From assembly GCA_019059635.1 (NCBI GenBank), contig JAGVRJ010000008.1:248001-312000 (forward strand): a stretch of DNA of 64,000 bases, given 5' to 3'. Shown here piece by piece: positions 44,801-57,316 of this stretch (the first letter of the stretch is position 1; every line of letters begins with the position of its first letter). This DNA is from Proales similis. Lineage: Eukaryota > Rotifera > Eurotatoria > Ploima > Proalidae. The translations under genes and the position numbers were made by a program. A model generated the notes under the pieces. It had not been told where the DNA came from. It saw only the letters and a list, made by a program, of their open reading frames with translations, and searched no databases.

Positions 44801-45846
44801 TACTCAATTTGGAGCAGAGCAGTCCAGTGCCTGTCAATACTGGACGTGTTGGTCAGCTTGACCTTGTACATAAAGAACGCCGAAGGAGAGATGTGCAGGC
44901 CAGAGGTAGTCCTGCCAGACGGCGAACAAGCGACGCCTTTCGTCGAAATACGCCAAGGCCGACATCCGTGCCTGAGCAAAACGTTCAGCGGAGACTTCAT
45001 TCCGAACGACTTGCTCGTCGGTGTGCAGAGCTCAGCTGAACAATGGAATCGCAATCCGCTCATTCTAGTCACCGGCCCCAACATGGGAGGCAAGTCGACT
45101 CTGATGCGACAGGCCGGCCTGATTGTGATCATTGCGCAGATGGGCTGCTATGTGCCGGCCGAGTCGTGCCGGCTAACGCCCGTCGACCGCATATTCACTC
45201 GAATCGGCGCCTCGGACAAGATCTTGGCCGGAGAGAGCACGTTCTTTGTCGAGCTGAGCGAAACGGCCTCGATTCTGAACCACGCCAGCAAGCACAGCCT
45301 TGTGCTCATGGACGAGCTCGGCCGTGGCACGGCCACTTTCGACGGCACTGCCATCGCCTACAGTGTGGTCAAAGAGCTGGCAGAGAAGATCCAATGCCGA
45401 ACTCTGTTCTCCACTCATTACCATCATTTGGTCGAAGAGTTTTCGCACGCCGACCGAGTGAGCATGGGCCACATGGTAAGTTGAACGGCTCACTCAATGC
45501 TGGCCTAGATCTCGTCAATCTGCTCTTGACAGCAATCGATGGTGAACGACGACGATCAGTCGATTACGTTTTTGTACAAGTTCGGTGAGGGCGCTTGTCC
45601 CAAGAGCCACGGTTTCAATGCGGCTCGATTGGCCGAGATTCCGGACGAAATCATCAAACTGGGCTCGGTGAAATCGAGCGAATTCGAGACGTTCACGAAA
45701 AAGATTCAAATTTTCAAGTCAGTACTCTCTCCGTTCGCCTTCGCTTCCATTCAATTTGAACAATTGCTTTTAGAAAAGTGATGCATGCAGCCGACAAGGA
45801 GACTCTGGCCGATCTGGTCGACAAGTTCAAAGCTCTTCGGCAATGA
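41819..45846 (+). CDS. MSH6: MSH6 DNA mismatch-repair protein
   Basis: A multi-exon MutS homolog. The extreme N-terminus [12 protein letters not shown] resembles the PCNA-binding box of MSH6. After a short charged region comes the mismatch-binding domain with [21 protein letters not shown] (contains the Phe-x-Glu reading-head motif), then [16 protein letters not shown]. The lever and clamp domains follow ([12 protein letters not shown]-type motif, [15 protein letters not shown]). The ATPase has Walker [17 protein letters not shown], the Walker B region [21 protein letters not shown] and signature [15 protein letters not shown]. With MSH2 it recognises mismatches and small loops. The PWWP domain of vertebrate MSH6 is absent. 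N-terminal exon joins between 42050 and 42430 are uncertain; the rest is clear. Confidence 0.95.
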
Positions 45847-46133
45847 CAGCAAAGATCATAAAACTAATCCATGGAAATAATTATTTATTTATAATTTGAA
45901 TGCGTCGAATGACTCAATAATCAAATCCACTAAAAAAATAAATTCAAATTGAATTCGTTTCGACGACTTGAGCGTAACGTAGCCAAAGCGGGAATTATTC
46001 GTCCGGGAGGTGGAGAAGGGAGTAAACTAAATTTGCATCGTCATGCATGGTTATTGGTGGCAGTTGGCCGAAACATTCAATTCATGAAAGTGAAAGAAAC
46101 GACTCAAACTGCACTGTGCAATAGATCTCGATC

Positions 46134-49100
46134 ATGGATGAAGAACAAAGTCAAATGTCGGCCGAAGAGGTAAATTGTCAATTTTAAGCGCCAACAAATG
46201 CCACCAGTTCAATTGAGCATCGAAACAGATTAGGCAAAGACGTCTAAACCGTTTCAACTCTCAGCTCTCAAGTAAGCCGGTTCTGGTCTGTCAACTGCTC
46301 CGACCGGTTGATCTCATTTATTCAAAGGTTCCGCAGAGACCGCATCCGGTGTGTCCCAACTCACGCTAAATCCTCCTCAAACACGCTCTGAGCAGTCGAC
46401 TGCTGACCAAGCTCGGACACCGTCTGATGCCGCCGCCGTTCGAATGGATACTGAGGACACATCGGCGGCTACGGTCGCTAACAACACAAAGCGCAAATTC
46501 ACTGCTCAAGTATGCCAGCAATTGGTTACCAACTTTTCGAGTTGAGCTAAAAACCAATTTTCCTCTCAACCAGGATTCAAGTCCGAAAAGCGCCGGCATG
46601 TCGTCGCAATGCCTAAAGCGTGAGACGTCGAACGTGGTTGACTCGCCGCTGCGGCTGTTGGAGCGAGCGCTCTGCATTCGCATTCAAGCAGAGGCCACCG
46701 AGACCGACCCGTCTCTCTCGACTCCGGTCATATTCGTCGGACAAAACTTGCTCGACGGTAATGCTTATTTAAGTCTTCGTTAGCGACCCAATCGCTTGAT
46801 CTTTTGCCTAAAATCGAATACAAAAACAGAAATCCAAAACAAATACCCTGAGCTGATCGACGAGTTGATCACACAGATAATATATCGCTTCAAAACCGAC
46901 GAGCAGTTCAGTCTGGCGAAAAGGACCGACTTGTGGGAGCTGAAAAATCTTGAAGAGTCGGCCTTCAGCAGCGAGTTTAAATTGCAGCAAATCGAGAGTC
47001 TCATGTTGAAATATCTGATCGACTCTTTCGGTCGGTGTTTGTCTCTAGACTCGAGCGACAAGACGATCACCGAGCTCAAGAGTCAAATAGCTCGCAATTC
47101 ACTTCTCATCTTGGACGGCGTTCACTCGGACAACTGCGAGTAAGCCCAATCGCCCGACTCTCCAGACTCGCCATTTCGTTCAAGTTTGCTCTGTTGTTAA
47201 ATTCTATTCCAAAGCTGGGACATGCACAAATCTCATCTCACTGCCTATTTGGTCTCCAACTACGCTCATCCAGATTTCACGTTCGAGCTGATCAGAGAGG
47301 CGATCGAAAAGCCGACAATCGTCGACCTGCCCATCGAAATAGACGGCAGGCCGCTCATCGACGATCAACTAGCTTCGGTTTGTTTTTGTTTCATTTCGCA
47401 CTTTTCTCTCAAGGTCATTTGAATGCGTCGCATCTTGGAAGGCGTTCGTGCCAGTGATCAACCACCTCCACGGTCTAATGCGAATCAACTCGCTGTCGTT
47501 TGTGAAAAATTCCGACTTTTTGGCGCCGTTAGTGACATTTAAAAAGCTCTGCTCGATGAAAATCGAACAAAACAGTCCAATCTGTTCATTGGTAATTCTG
47601 TTTGACTCGAATCGCGATTCAAGCTTTTAAGAGAGGGAGCCTAGGCCACAAGAATGCCGAGCTGGAGCGTGGACACCGATTCCGGCCGAGTGGTCGCCGA
47701 ACAGACCGTCCTGGGTCCTTTCATGGCTTTTTCGCCCTTCGCCGAAGACGATGCCAAGCTGATTGAGAGTTACTTCAAAGACGGCCTCAGACACGACCTG
47801 GCGCCAGAAACGCTCAACCTGGTCGCCCGGCAAGTGCAGCCTCTGATCACCGCCTATCGAGTAGGTTTGCAAGCGAACCAACACGTGAATCGGTTTCTTA
47901 AGCTCATGCTCATGCAGGACGAGCTGATTGAGCTCATCAAGTGCTTTCTGTACAACAAGTCGACAAGAGAGTCGATTGTCACTTTTCTCAAGCTTTGTCT
48001 CAACACAAACAAAAGACGATCGGGATTTCAGGTTGAACAGAATTTCATTTGCTGCCGTCTGACTACCGAATTCAACATTCAAAGAATTTGAATCAAAGGC
48101 GGACGAGAAGCTGATCAGTGGCGACGGCTTTGTGCTGAACCTACTCGGCGTTCTGCAGAGTCTGGCGGCGCCCATCAAACTCGATCGTATAGAGCTGCTC
48201 GCCATTTTCAATCCTCAGCTCAGTCCAATTCAGCTCGACGACGATCAGTCACGATTAAACGCCAGCAAAGAAGAGCACACCAAATGGAGACAGAGTTTGG
48301 GTTGGCATCTGACCATTTCTGGTTCAAATCGCGTCGCTTTGATTTCTCCCGCACTCTTCAGACACGAGCAAAATGGAAAAGCCGAATTTCAACACCGAAA
48401 TATTCTTCATGTGCTTGTACGCTCATCATGTGGGAGCAGCGTCTCTGGTCCACAAATACGCTCATCGCCTGCGCGTAATCAAAGACATAAAAAGGTTTGC
48501 CAAAGCTCTCACATGCTGCTGCTGCTTGCGATCTAAATCAATCGAGCAGAAACATCGACGAGCTGAGAAAGAGTGAAAGCGTTTGGCAAGTCAGTCCGAT
48601 GGCCGAACGATACCGACGGGCGCTGGAGAAGCTCGACAAAGAGATCAAGGTCAGTGCCCTTGTTTTGCTTATTTGCTTGTTGCGATTTGCAGAGACGTCC
48701 TGTGCTGGTCATCCACTTTATTTTTTGTACGTTCAAAAGAAAAACAAGATTATTAAGATTGATTCTGATGATTGAGAGACGCATCATGAGAGAGACACAG
48801 TGTGTGTGTGTGGGGTCAATGTGGGGAGAAAGTGAAAGACATTGGGACTGGCAGTTGATCTCAATCGTGCATCTCTTCAATCTATTGTTCTTCAGCTTGT
48901 TGCCTCTATTTTACGCGGCGCAGTTGCTTATTGAGCGCTGCCTACTTTCACGTATCGAACCTTATCTACATTGTTGGTTATTTGTTTCGAGTAGGTGTCG
49001 TTGCACGTGCTTCCCTGCTGATCTAGTTGTGGAGGCAAATTGAACCAACGACTGCCGTTTATTAGTGATCGGAACGGAGACCTACTTGAGTTCACTTGCT

Positions 49101-52100
49101 GGGTGACCACGTGGCTGGGCTGTTTGGGATCAGACGACACTTGCACTCCTTGAACGTAGACTGGAAAGTCAGTTATTTGCAGACCGCCGAAATTCTTGGC
49201 TATTTCTGTTCAATCGAGAATGCGAGAGAAATGCGTCTGGTTGGAGTGAGACGCAAATATTTACCGTCAACGTATCTTGGATAGTCGTAGGAATCAATTA
49301 TTACGGGCTCCTTAGGGCCGTTGGCGCCGCTCTTGGCCGCTTTGCCGCTCAGCAGTCTGGTGTTTGAATCGAAGAGAGGATGAATTTGAATCAAGTCCTT
49401 GCTGGCAAGGCCAGTGTTCTCCACGCTGAAATGTTTGTTTATGTGTCGCACCGACGGCTCGATTAAATTTCTGGGCACACTGGCATCGTAAGAATGGTGC
49501 GAATAGTCCACGTTGCTCGACGAGCTGAACAGATCACGAACATGCTTGGTACCGGCCTCGCTCGGGTTCAAATCAGACAATTCATAGACGCGTGTGCTGG
49601 GCTCGTAGTTCTCCAGGTACGAGTAAGAGACCTTTTTGTTTGCCGATGAGCTGCCCGACGAGCATTTGGTGGTGTAGACTCGGCACGGCAGGCGCTTGGA
49701 CGTTTTGATTATGATCTTGTTACCGTCAATGTCCAGAATTGACTTTTTTATCTGGTCGGGCACTTTTTCAAAGCAGGCCCGAGCCAAGCACTCTCGAATC
49801 CGGTTGCCAAGGTCCTCGAGCTGGCGGATTTTCTCTTCGTCACTCGAGCCGGTGCGGTCCAAGCAAATGCCGCTCGCTGGCTGGTCAAAGCCGCTGCCAT
49901 ATCGACCTGAGGGCGATCTATTGTCCGCATAGTTCGAGAAAGGTACACTGCCAGTGTAGTTGGAGCCCACGCCATAGCCATTGCTTCCGACGGGCTCGGT
50001 TGGGTTGTAGGCGGTGTATTGGTTTGGGTATTGGCTTGATGAAGTTGCGCCGCTTGCTGCCGCTGGATTGCTGCTGGCAGCCGCTTGGTTGAACGGCAAA
50101 ATGGGTCTGTTGAAGCAGTCCTTAGAGACACGGTCCACACAGTCCTTGAGCACTTCAATTTGACGCGGCCCGCTGCTTATTCTTCGCGCCACTGGACCAT
50201 CAGCGAACTTTTTCAGCAAGTCGACTCCTTGCTGATCAGGGTTGTTGGCATATCTGTCGGCGACCGGCCTCCAGTTTATGTTGTTGCCGTCGTAGTTCTT
50301 TTTCATGCGATCAGTGAGCTTTTCGAGCTCATTGAGCACGTCTTCTTCATTGCTTCCGCAGTAGTCTAGCCCGCTGTCGAGGAAGCGATACGGAGCAGGT
50401 GTGTCGTAGTTCCTGGTAGGACGTCGATCTTGATCCACGTTTATGTAGCGCAGCTGGCCCGGAGGACAAGGGTCTTGAGTGACCTTGGGTGGAACGAGCA
50501 GGTCAAAGTCTTTGTAGGGTCGAATTCTTCCGCCGTCTATCTGACCAACATCGTCTCGTCTGGTCGCCTCCGGGTAGTCGATTCGAACCGCCGGCTCAGT
50601 GTAGTACTCCACTCGGCGATTGTCTTCGACTTCTGCCGGTTCACTTGGCTCATAGTGGAACTCAATATCAACTGCCGGCTCAGTGTAGTACTCCACACGG
50701 CGGTTGTCTTCAACTTCAATATCAGCTGCTGGCTCTGGCTTTAGCTCCTCTCTGATTGGCTCTGGACTAAATGGCCTGATCTCTGGCCGAGTTTCAATCA
50801 CCTCTTCCTTCTCCTCGTCGACAATGATCTCGACTTCTTTGATCGGTGTCTTGGTCTCTACTCGTTCGGCAATTTTCTCGTCCACAATTGAGATGCTTTT
50901 TCCCTCTTGCTTCGTCTCTAGCAGCTTCTTTTTGTCGGGCACGATTATGGCACGCTGCTTGAGCAGCTGCAGCAACTGCGCCTCTGTGATGTAGAGCACG
51001 AGCTTGCCCTCTTTGATCTCCTCGGGCTCGAAGCCGCGAGTGAGCGCCTCAAAGTCGACTGTTTCGAACGTGCGCAGGTATTGATACTCGCCGCCGCGGT
51101 CAGTGTCCTCTTCTTTCAAAACGCCGTCGATGCAGTCCTCAAGCGAGAAGTTCTCGGCTCGGGGCACCTTTCGTCTGTAGAATGACTCCTTCTCTCCGAC
51201 AGCGTCGATTTCTTCCGCTCTCTCGGTCATGCGGCTGATGAACTCGTAGCGGGCGTTTTGCTCCTCAATGCTCGAGCCAAGTGTTGACTTTTGCGCTTGT
51301 CTTTGCTCCATGCTAAGATCGAGAGAGAAGGCGTTTTAGCTTCGAGACCGACCAGACGATGAGAAAAAAGAGCTGGAAGTTAGTTGAAAGCAAAGCTTTA
51401 GGCCAAAGAGGCGGCACACACAGGAATGTACGACTACTAAAGACTTGAACAAGACAAAAACAAAAATCTAGTGAACACTACGCAACCCAAGGGAAAAGGA
51501 GATTGGTGAATAGGCAACAAGTTTACCCGGCGCTCGATACAGCTCGTCGCTCCCTGTCTATTATAGTTTGAGGTTACTTAAGTGTGAACTGGGTCAAAGC
51601 TAGGGAGCGGGTAGAGTAATTTACCGGCTGATTGCTCACTAAGCTGCGACTCAATCACATAGGCCGGAGTGGAGTCAACGAGATCTGTGCGACTATCTGT
51701 GGTGCTGCGTGTGATCATTAGATCAATGTCAACGCCTGTCCTGCCCGTCGGCTCGTCGTCGTTCGAGCCTTGACTCTTGATGTCCAAGTCCAAGTTTATG
51801 TTTATGCTCTTCTCTGACTCGAAGCGATCGATTCCGCTTGAGCCGTTCGAGCCCGATCGGTTGAGTGAGCCTTGATCGTAGCTGGCGTTGCGCGAGTCCT
51901 CTTCGCTCTGATTTTTCAAATCAAAGTCGAGGTTTATGTTGAAGTTTTTGCTCGTCGAGTTGTCACGCTTCAGAATTATTATGCCAGCCTCTTGGGTCAT
52001 GTATTTTTTGGAGCGTTCGATGAGGCTCTCTGTGGAGGTCGACTCGCCGTCGCTCTCGTTCACTGCCTGCTCGTCCAGCGAGTCCTGGTGCACTTGGTTG

Positions 52101-55100
52101 TCCTGATTGCCTCTGCCAGGCGACAGCATGCTGCTCAATGAGTCCGCCTGCATGTCCTCGAGTATACTGCGAATGCCTCGACTCGGCGGCGTCGAGTTTG
52201 TGTTGTTGTTCTGCCGCCTCATGTTGCCCTCAATGTCTTCGATGATGCTGCGCACGCCCCGACTTGGCTGAGTATCGGGCGGCGAACTGCCGCGAGGATT
52301 CTCAATACTCTCTGATATGACCTGGCCTTCGCTGGTGCTAATCACTTGGCCATTGGGATCGACGGTCACGTCGAACGTGATTGTGGCTGTCAGTATGGGC
52401 TCGTCGTCGTCATTTGAAATGTAACTGTATCGACTCTCAATCTCCTCATTTCCGCCTGTCGAGCTCTCTCCTGCCAGCTCGAGCTCTCTACTCTCCGCTC
52501 GGTTCTCATCGCTACTCGATTGTACTGTTCCAGCTGCTGCTGCTGCTGCTGCTGCGGATGATGATGATGAATCCATTCGATGCTCACCCTAAAACTACTT
52601 TATCTAGACTTTCACAACACACTCAGCTCGGCTTAAATTCGTCGCCAATAGAAGAGAAAAAAAAGAGCAAGCGTCAAGCAAGCAACATAATAATGACGCT
52701 CGCTTCTTTGAGACTTGTCACTTGGCTCTTGCCATTTGGAATGGTCATCTGACTAAACAAAATTTATGGCCTCGCTTTCTCTCTTCGTCTCTCTTTTCGT
52801 TAAAATGATTGAACCCATCGACAAATGGCATGAGAGAGAGAACGAAACAAGCGAGCGATTTGTGCTCGCCTCGTTAATTGCTGGTGAGCATTAAGAAGCA
52901 AGAGAACTTCGTTCAAGCGTGTTTTATTATGTAATCTGACCAGTTTGCGCTTCCAAGACAACAAAGAGAGCATTCTTTATCTCACGCATCCTCTCTTGCT
53001 CGCTCACCGACTTACTCACTCACACACACACACAAGTGTTCGATCTCAAATCCGAAGCGAATGGACCTGCACGCTTGATTAGGAAGAAGTCAAATAGAAG
53101 AAGGCGAGCGAATGGGAGTTTTTATTCGCCAGAGTGAATGTCGTGCATACAAGTAATGTTCGCATGAGCTGCACTGAATTGTGAGGCAAGCCGAGCGACC
53201 GAGCTGTCACAACATATTTAAGAAGAGGATAGGAAGTGAGCAGCAATCAATGGTGGACATGAGCAGGCAATTCTCATTAGCTTCGGTGTTGATGCGGCGA
53301 ATGGCTTCGAGTCGTTTGCAACAAGCTGCGGCCAAATATTTTCATTTCATTCCATTTTCTCTCTTGGCGAACATTGCAGCTCGATTGGGCCGACAAGACG
53401 CACGCAAACAAGGAGAGGGGACGAACATGCTGCAATTGGTTTTTAAACTTATTGAGCCGAATCAGGCGCCCAGAGCAGTTGGACAATAAGACTTAATGTG
53501 CCTCGGACCAAAGCAAGTTAATTGAAGTTAAATCGAATTAGCCCGAGCGGTCAGCTGTGGTCACAAGTGAGCGTGCCTCTTGCTTCTTACCTTAAAATTA
53601 TTTACTTTTCTCTCGGCCGAATTAAATTTATTTTCTTTCGCTCGACGTTTCGTCTCTATTTTGTTTACTTAATTGATTAAGTAGCCGTGTCTATGTTGAG
53701 CCTTGCAGGCTTTTTCCCGATTGCTGCTCGGTTCGCTTGTTGGACAGAGCAAATGCTATTTGTTGCAACAACGAAGATGATGACGATGGCGGTGATGATG
53801 ATGATGATGAAACGAAAATAATTTTTTCTTTTTTTTTTCAATCTAAATCGAATGGACATGAGAAATTCGCAAAGTAGTTTAATGAAGAGACCATGCAAAT
53901 CGAAATAGAGTTTGTGAGAGAGAGAGAGAGAGGCAGAGAGCGACCAAAGTGAGAGAGATGGTAAAACGAAAGCGCCAATTCTCTTTTCGCTTCTAAAAAA
54001 GAAAAATGGCCCTTAACTAATGGCGACGACGCAAGCGCCTTTTAACTCGGCGGGTTTGAGCGTTTGAGAAAAAAAAAAAAAGAAAACTAATTTCAAGCGG
54101 TAGGAACGAAGAGCGATGAAGATACAAAGATAGCACGAGAAGCGATTGTCAATGCTCTTGCCACAAATAGAGATCATCAATCGACAAGCATGGCCATCGA
54201 TTATCTCGATGAAAAGTGCAAAAGAGAAATAGAATTTAAAAGCGAGCGAGACAGAGAGAAATATATAAATCGAGAGCAGAAAAAGAGATGCAGGCAGCTC
54301 GCGCTCTTTTATTGAAGTAAGCAAGAAAGGAAATGAAACGCGCTTGTAAATAAAGAGACTAAATTGCTCTGCTGACAATGATCCAATCATTCAATGACAT
54401 TGATATTTACAAATGAAACGTGCATTGTGAGCGCCTTTCTCTCTCTGTCTCTCTCTCTGATTTATTGCCATTCAAGTCCATTCTGCGCTTCTTTGTTTTA
54501 TCTTTATTTATTTTATGCACATATTCGTTCGTGATGGGCAGACCAGTCCCAAAGAGCATCTAAGAAAAGGCCAGATATTGCTTCAATCGTCTCCATATCG
54601 ATGGAATTTAAATTGTTCTCTCTAAATCGGCGACAATTATTTATTTCTTGCGCTTGTCGTTTCGCGCTGCTTGTTGTTGTTGTCTTTTTGAATGCTTCGA
54701 TTTTCGCTAACCTAAATATTCTTTCATCCTCTGTCGCTCGTCTGTCTGTGTGTGTCTCTTTTCGTTTTCTGTCGTGCGTCGTTTTGTTAATTTTCTCTTC
54801 TTCTTCTTCTTCTTTTTGATGATGGCCTCTTGCTCGCATGTTTGCATTGAATCTAATCACAAACGCGTCGAGCCATATCTAATGCCACCGAGGAATGAAA
54901 AATGCGAAAGGAATTGGGTGGCTAATTTCGAATTATTTACTGTGGCCAAGAGCATCTCTCTCCGACAAGACATGAGCGCATTGTCGTCTTAGCCGAATTT
55001 AAAAACTAATTAAGAAACCCTGCGGTGACAAGCCAGTCAATTAGTGATTGTTCTTTATTTGATACAAACGATCGCCAATGTGTCTCTCACGTTTGTGCTC

Positions 55101-57280
55101 TCTTCTGCTGTGTTGAGATCAAACAGGAGAGCACACTAGCGATAGTAATGAGGGTGGCAGTGACAGCGGCAGCCGTAGCAGCATCAAAAGTTCAAGTCAA
55201 TTTGCTTGTTCATTATCCCACTCAGAGAGCCGGATCAGTGACCAGCAGCCAGTTTGGCGTCCAAATCTTCAATTCGGCTTGATTAGCTCTGTTGCGCTCG
55301 TAGAGTGAAGAAGCTTTCTCACCAATTTGTCTGATTCCGAAATTGCTGAAGATCGAACTGTTGCCTCCTGATGCAGTGTAGTTCGGGTAGACAGAGACCG
55401 ACGGCTGTTTGAGTTCTAAAGTGTCAAATTACAATCAAGTTAGCGCACTCTAAATAAACAAGGGCCAGCCAACACTACCGACCTTGCGGGATTTGCGAGC
55501 AGTCGTTGGCTGACCGCTGTTGGCCGCAGTTCTCCTGGACAGACAGAATGCACGGCGCCGGAATGACGATTGGCTGCGGTGCTGGAATGTAAATGGGCTC
55601 AGCAATCAAGTCTAAACCAGCGATCAACTTGAGTGGCGCAGTCGAGAGCAAACGAGGACAAACGTGTTCTAACCAATTTTCTCCTGAGATGGCCAATCTG
55701 GCGGGTAGTTGATCTGCTCGGCCGGAACGGTCAGTGGCCTCGAGAGCTGCTCGAGCATAGCCTTGAATTCGGGGCTGTTGTAAGCATCAATGGTGACCGA
55801 GTTCAAGTTGGCGCTTGAAAAGTCTGCGTTGAACGAGGCTGCCTGTTCAGGTGCAGCCGAGCCGGCATAGAAGCTCGCCTGACTCGGCTGTTCAGAATTG
55901 AACTGATTGAATGTGGCGCTTGAGAAGTTGGCCGATTGTTGAGGCGGCTTGTCTTCAATGGGCGCCTCTTCTTGGCCGCTCTTTAGCTCAGGCTTGCTCT
56001 CAACACGTGTAAAGACCAGACTGGCTGAGCCTTGTCTCGCCGGCTCGGCCGAGATCGAAGTCTGACCAGCAGATGAAGCAGCAGCGGCAGGAGCTTGGTA
56101 GATATTACTGGCCTGCGAGACATTTTGCGTTGAGAAAGACTGCGCAGGTGCTTGTTGAGGCACTGCACCGCTGCTCTGGTTGTAGACGCTTGACTGTTGA
56201 GCTTGAGAAGAGAATATTGAAGCAAACTGGTTGTTGAAGCTTGAAGCTTTGGGCTCGAGCGGAGGAACCGGACCCTCGGCCGATGACTTGTAGTCCGCCT
56301 CGCCCTCATACAGCAAGTGACTCCACTTGTCAAGTATTGAGCTGGTGCGCTGCTGCTCTTGGATGCGTTTGATCTGTTCGGCCAAGTATTTCTCGCCGAT
56401 CAAATCTTGCTGCGAGTCAGAGACCAGATTGCTGCCGTCGTAGGACTGAATGAGCTCTTGGGTCAGATTGCTTCCGAACGCTTGCTTGACTGTGTTCAGC
56501 TCGCTTCTGCTTGCACATTTCGCCAAATGATTAACGCGAACAAGAACAAACATTCAAAATTGTGCCAACTTACGATGCTTCAACGTTCACGGCGCCTTTG
56601 TAATCGTATTTGCTGACGAGCTCGGATACAATCTCATCGGTCGACTTGCTCGTTCCTCCGATGGCTCGCACCAGCTGCACAGCTTCGCCTGTTGGCTTCA
56701 CTTCGGTCTTGACCACTTTGAGACTGGCAGCCGAGTCGTTTACGCCTCTCTCGTTTATATTTGTCTGCGACATTTTGCGCTGAATTACTCTGTTCTTGGA
56801 TAACAGTGTCTTTCTAGAATGAATGAGACTAGGCGTGAGAGAAATGACCAAGCAGGTCTCTGGTGGTGGCCAATTTAGCGAGCAAGCGACAGAAGGCGAT
56901 TGAGCCCGATCGAGACGGGGTCAAGTTTGAAACTTTTCATTTGAATGCTCTGGTCAGAAGCGGCCCGGCAGATGGCTCATATTTTAGTCTCGCTTGAACG
57001 CTCATCTACTCGCACGGGCAAATTATAGGCCGCCACAATTACCGTGCTGACTCGCAAAGTCGGGCTGCAGTTTTGACATCCATCATCTTTATCATCGATC
57101 GCATTCATGCCCTCTTTCTCTCTCGCTTTGAGACCAGGCCCAATTTTTATTTTCTTGTTTGCATCTTCGCTCATGCGTGTTGTGTGTATGTGTGTGCACC
57201 AGCCAATGGGGCAAGCAATTTAAAGCGAATGGACAACTCGGGCTTGACTTGTTGGCTCGCGGGGTCCATCCAAACACACA

Positions 57281-57316
<36 letters not shown>

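Noticed and set aside
53181-53489. 102-codon plus-strand frame in the giant intron
   Set aside because: It begins with GTG, has no good ATG near the start, no domain and no splice or poly(A) context that supports a gene.
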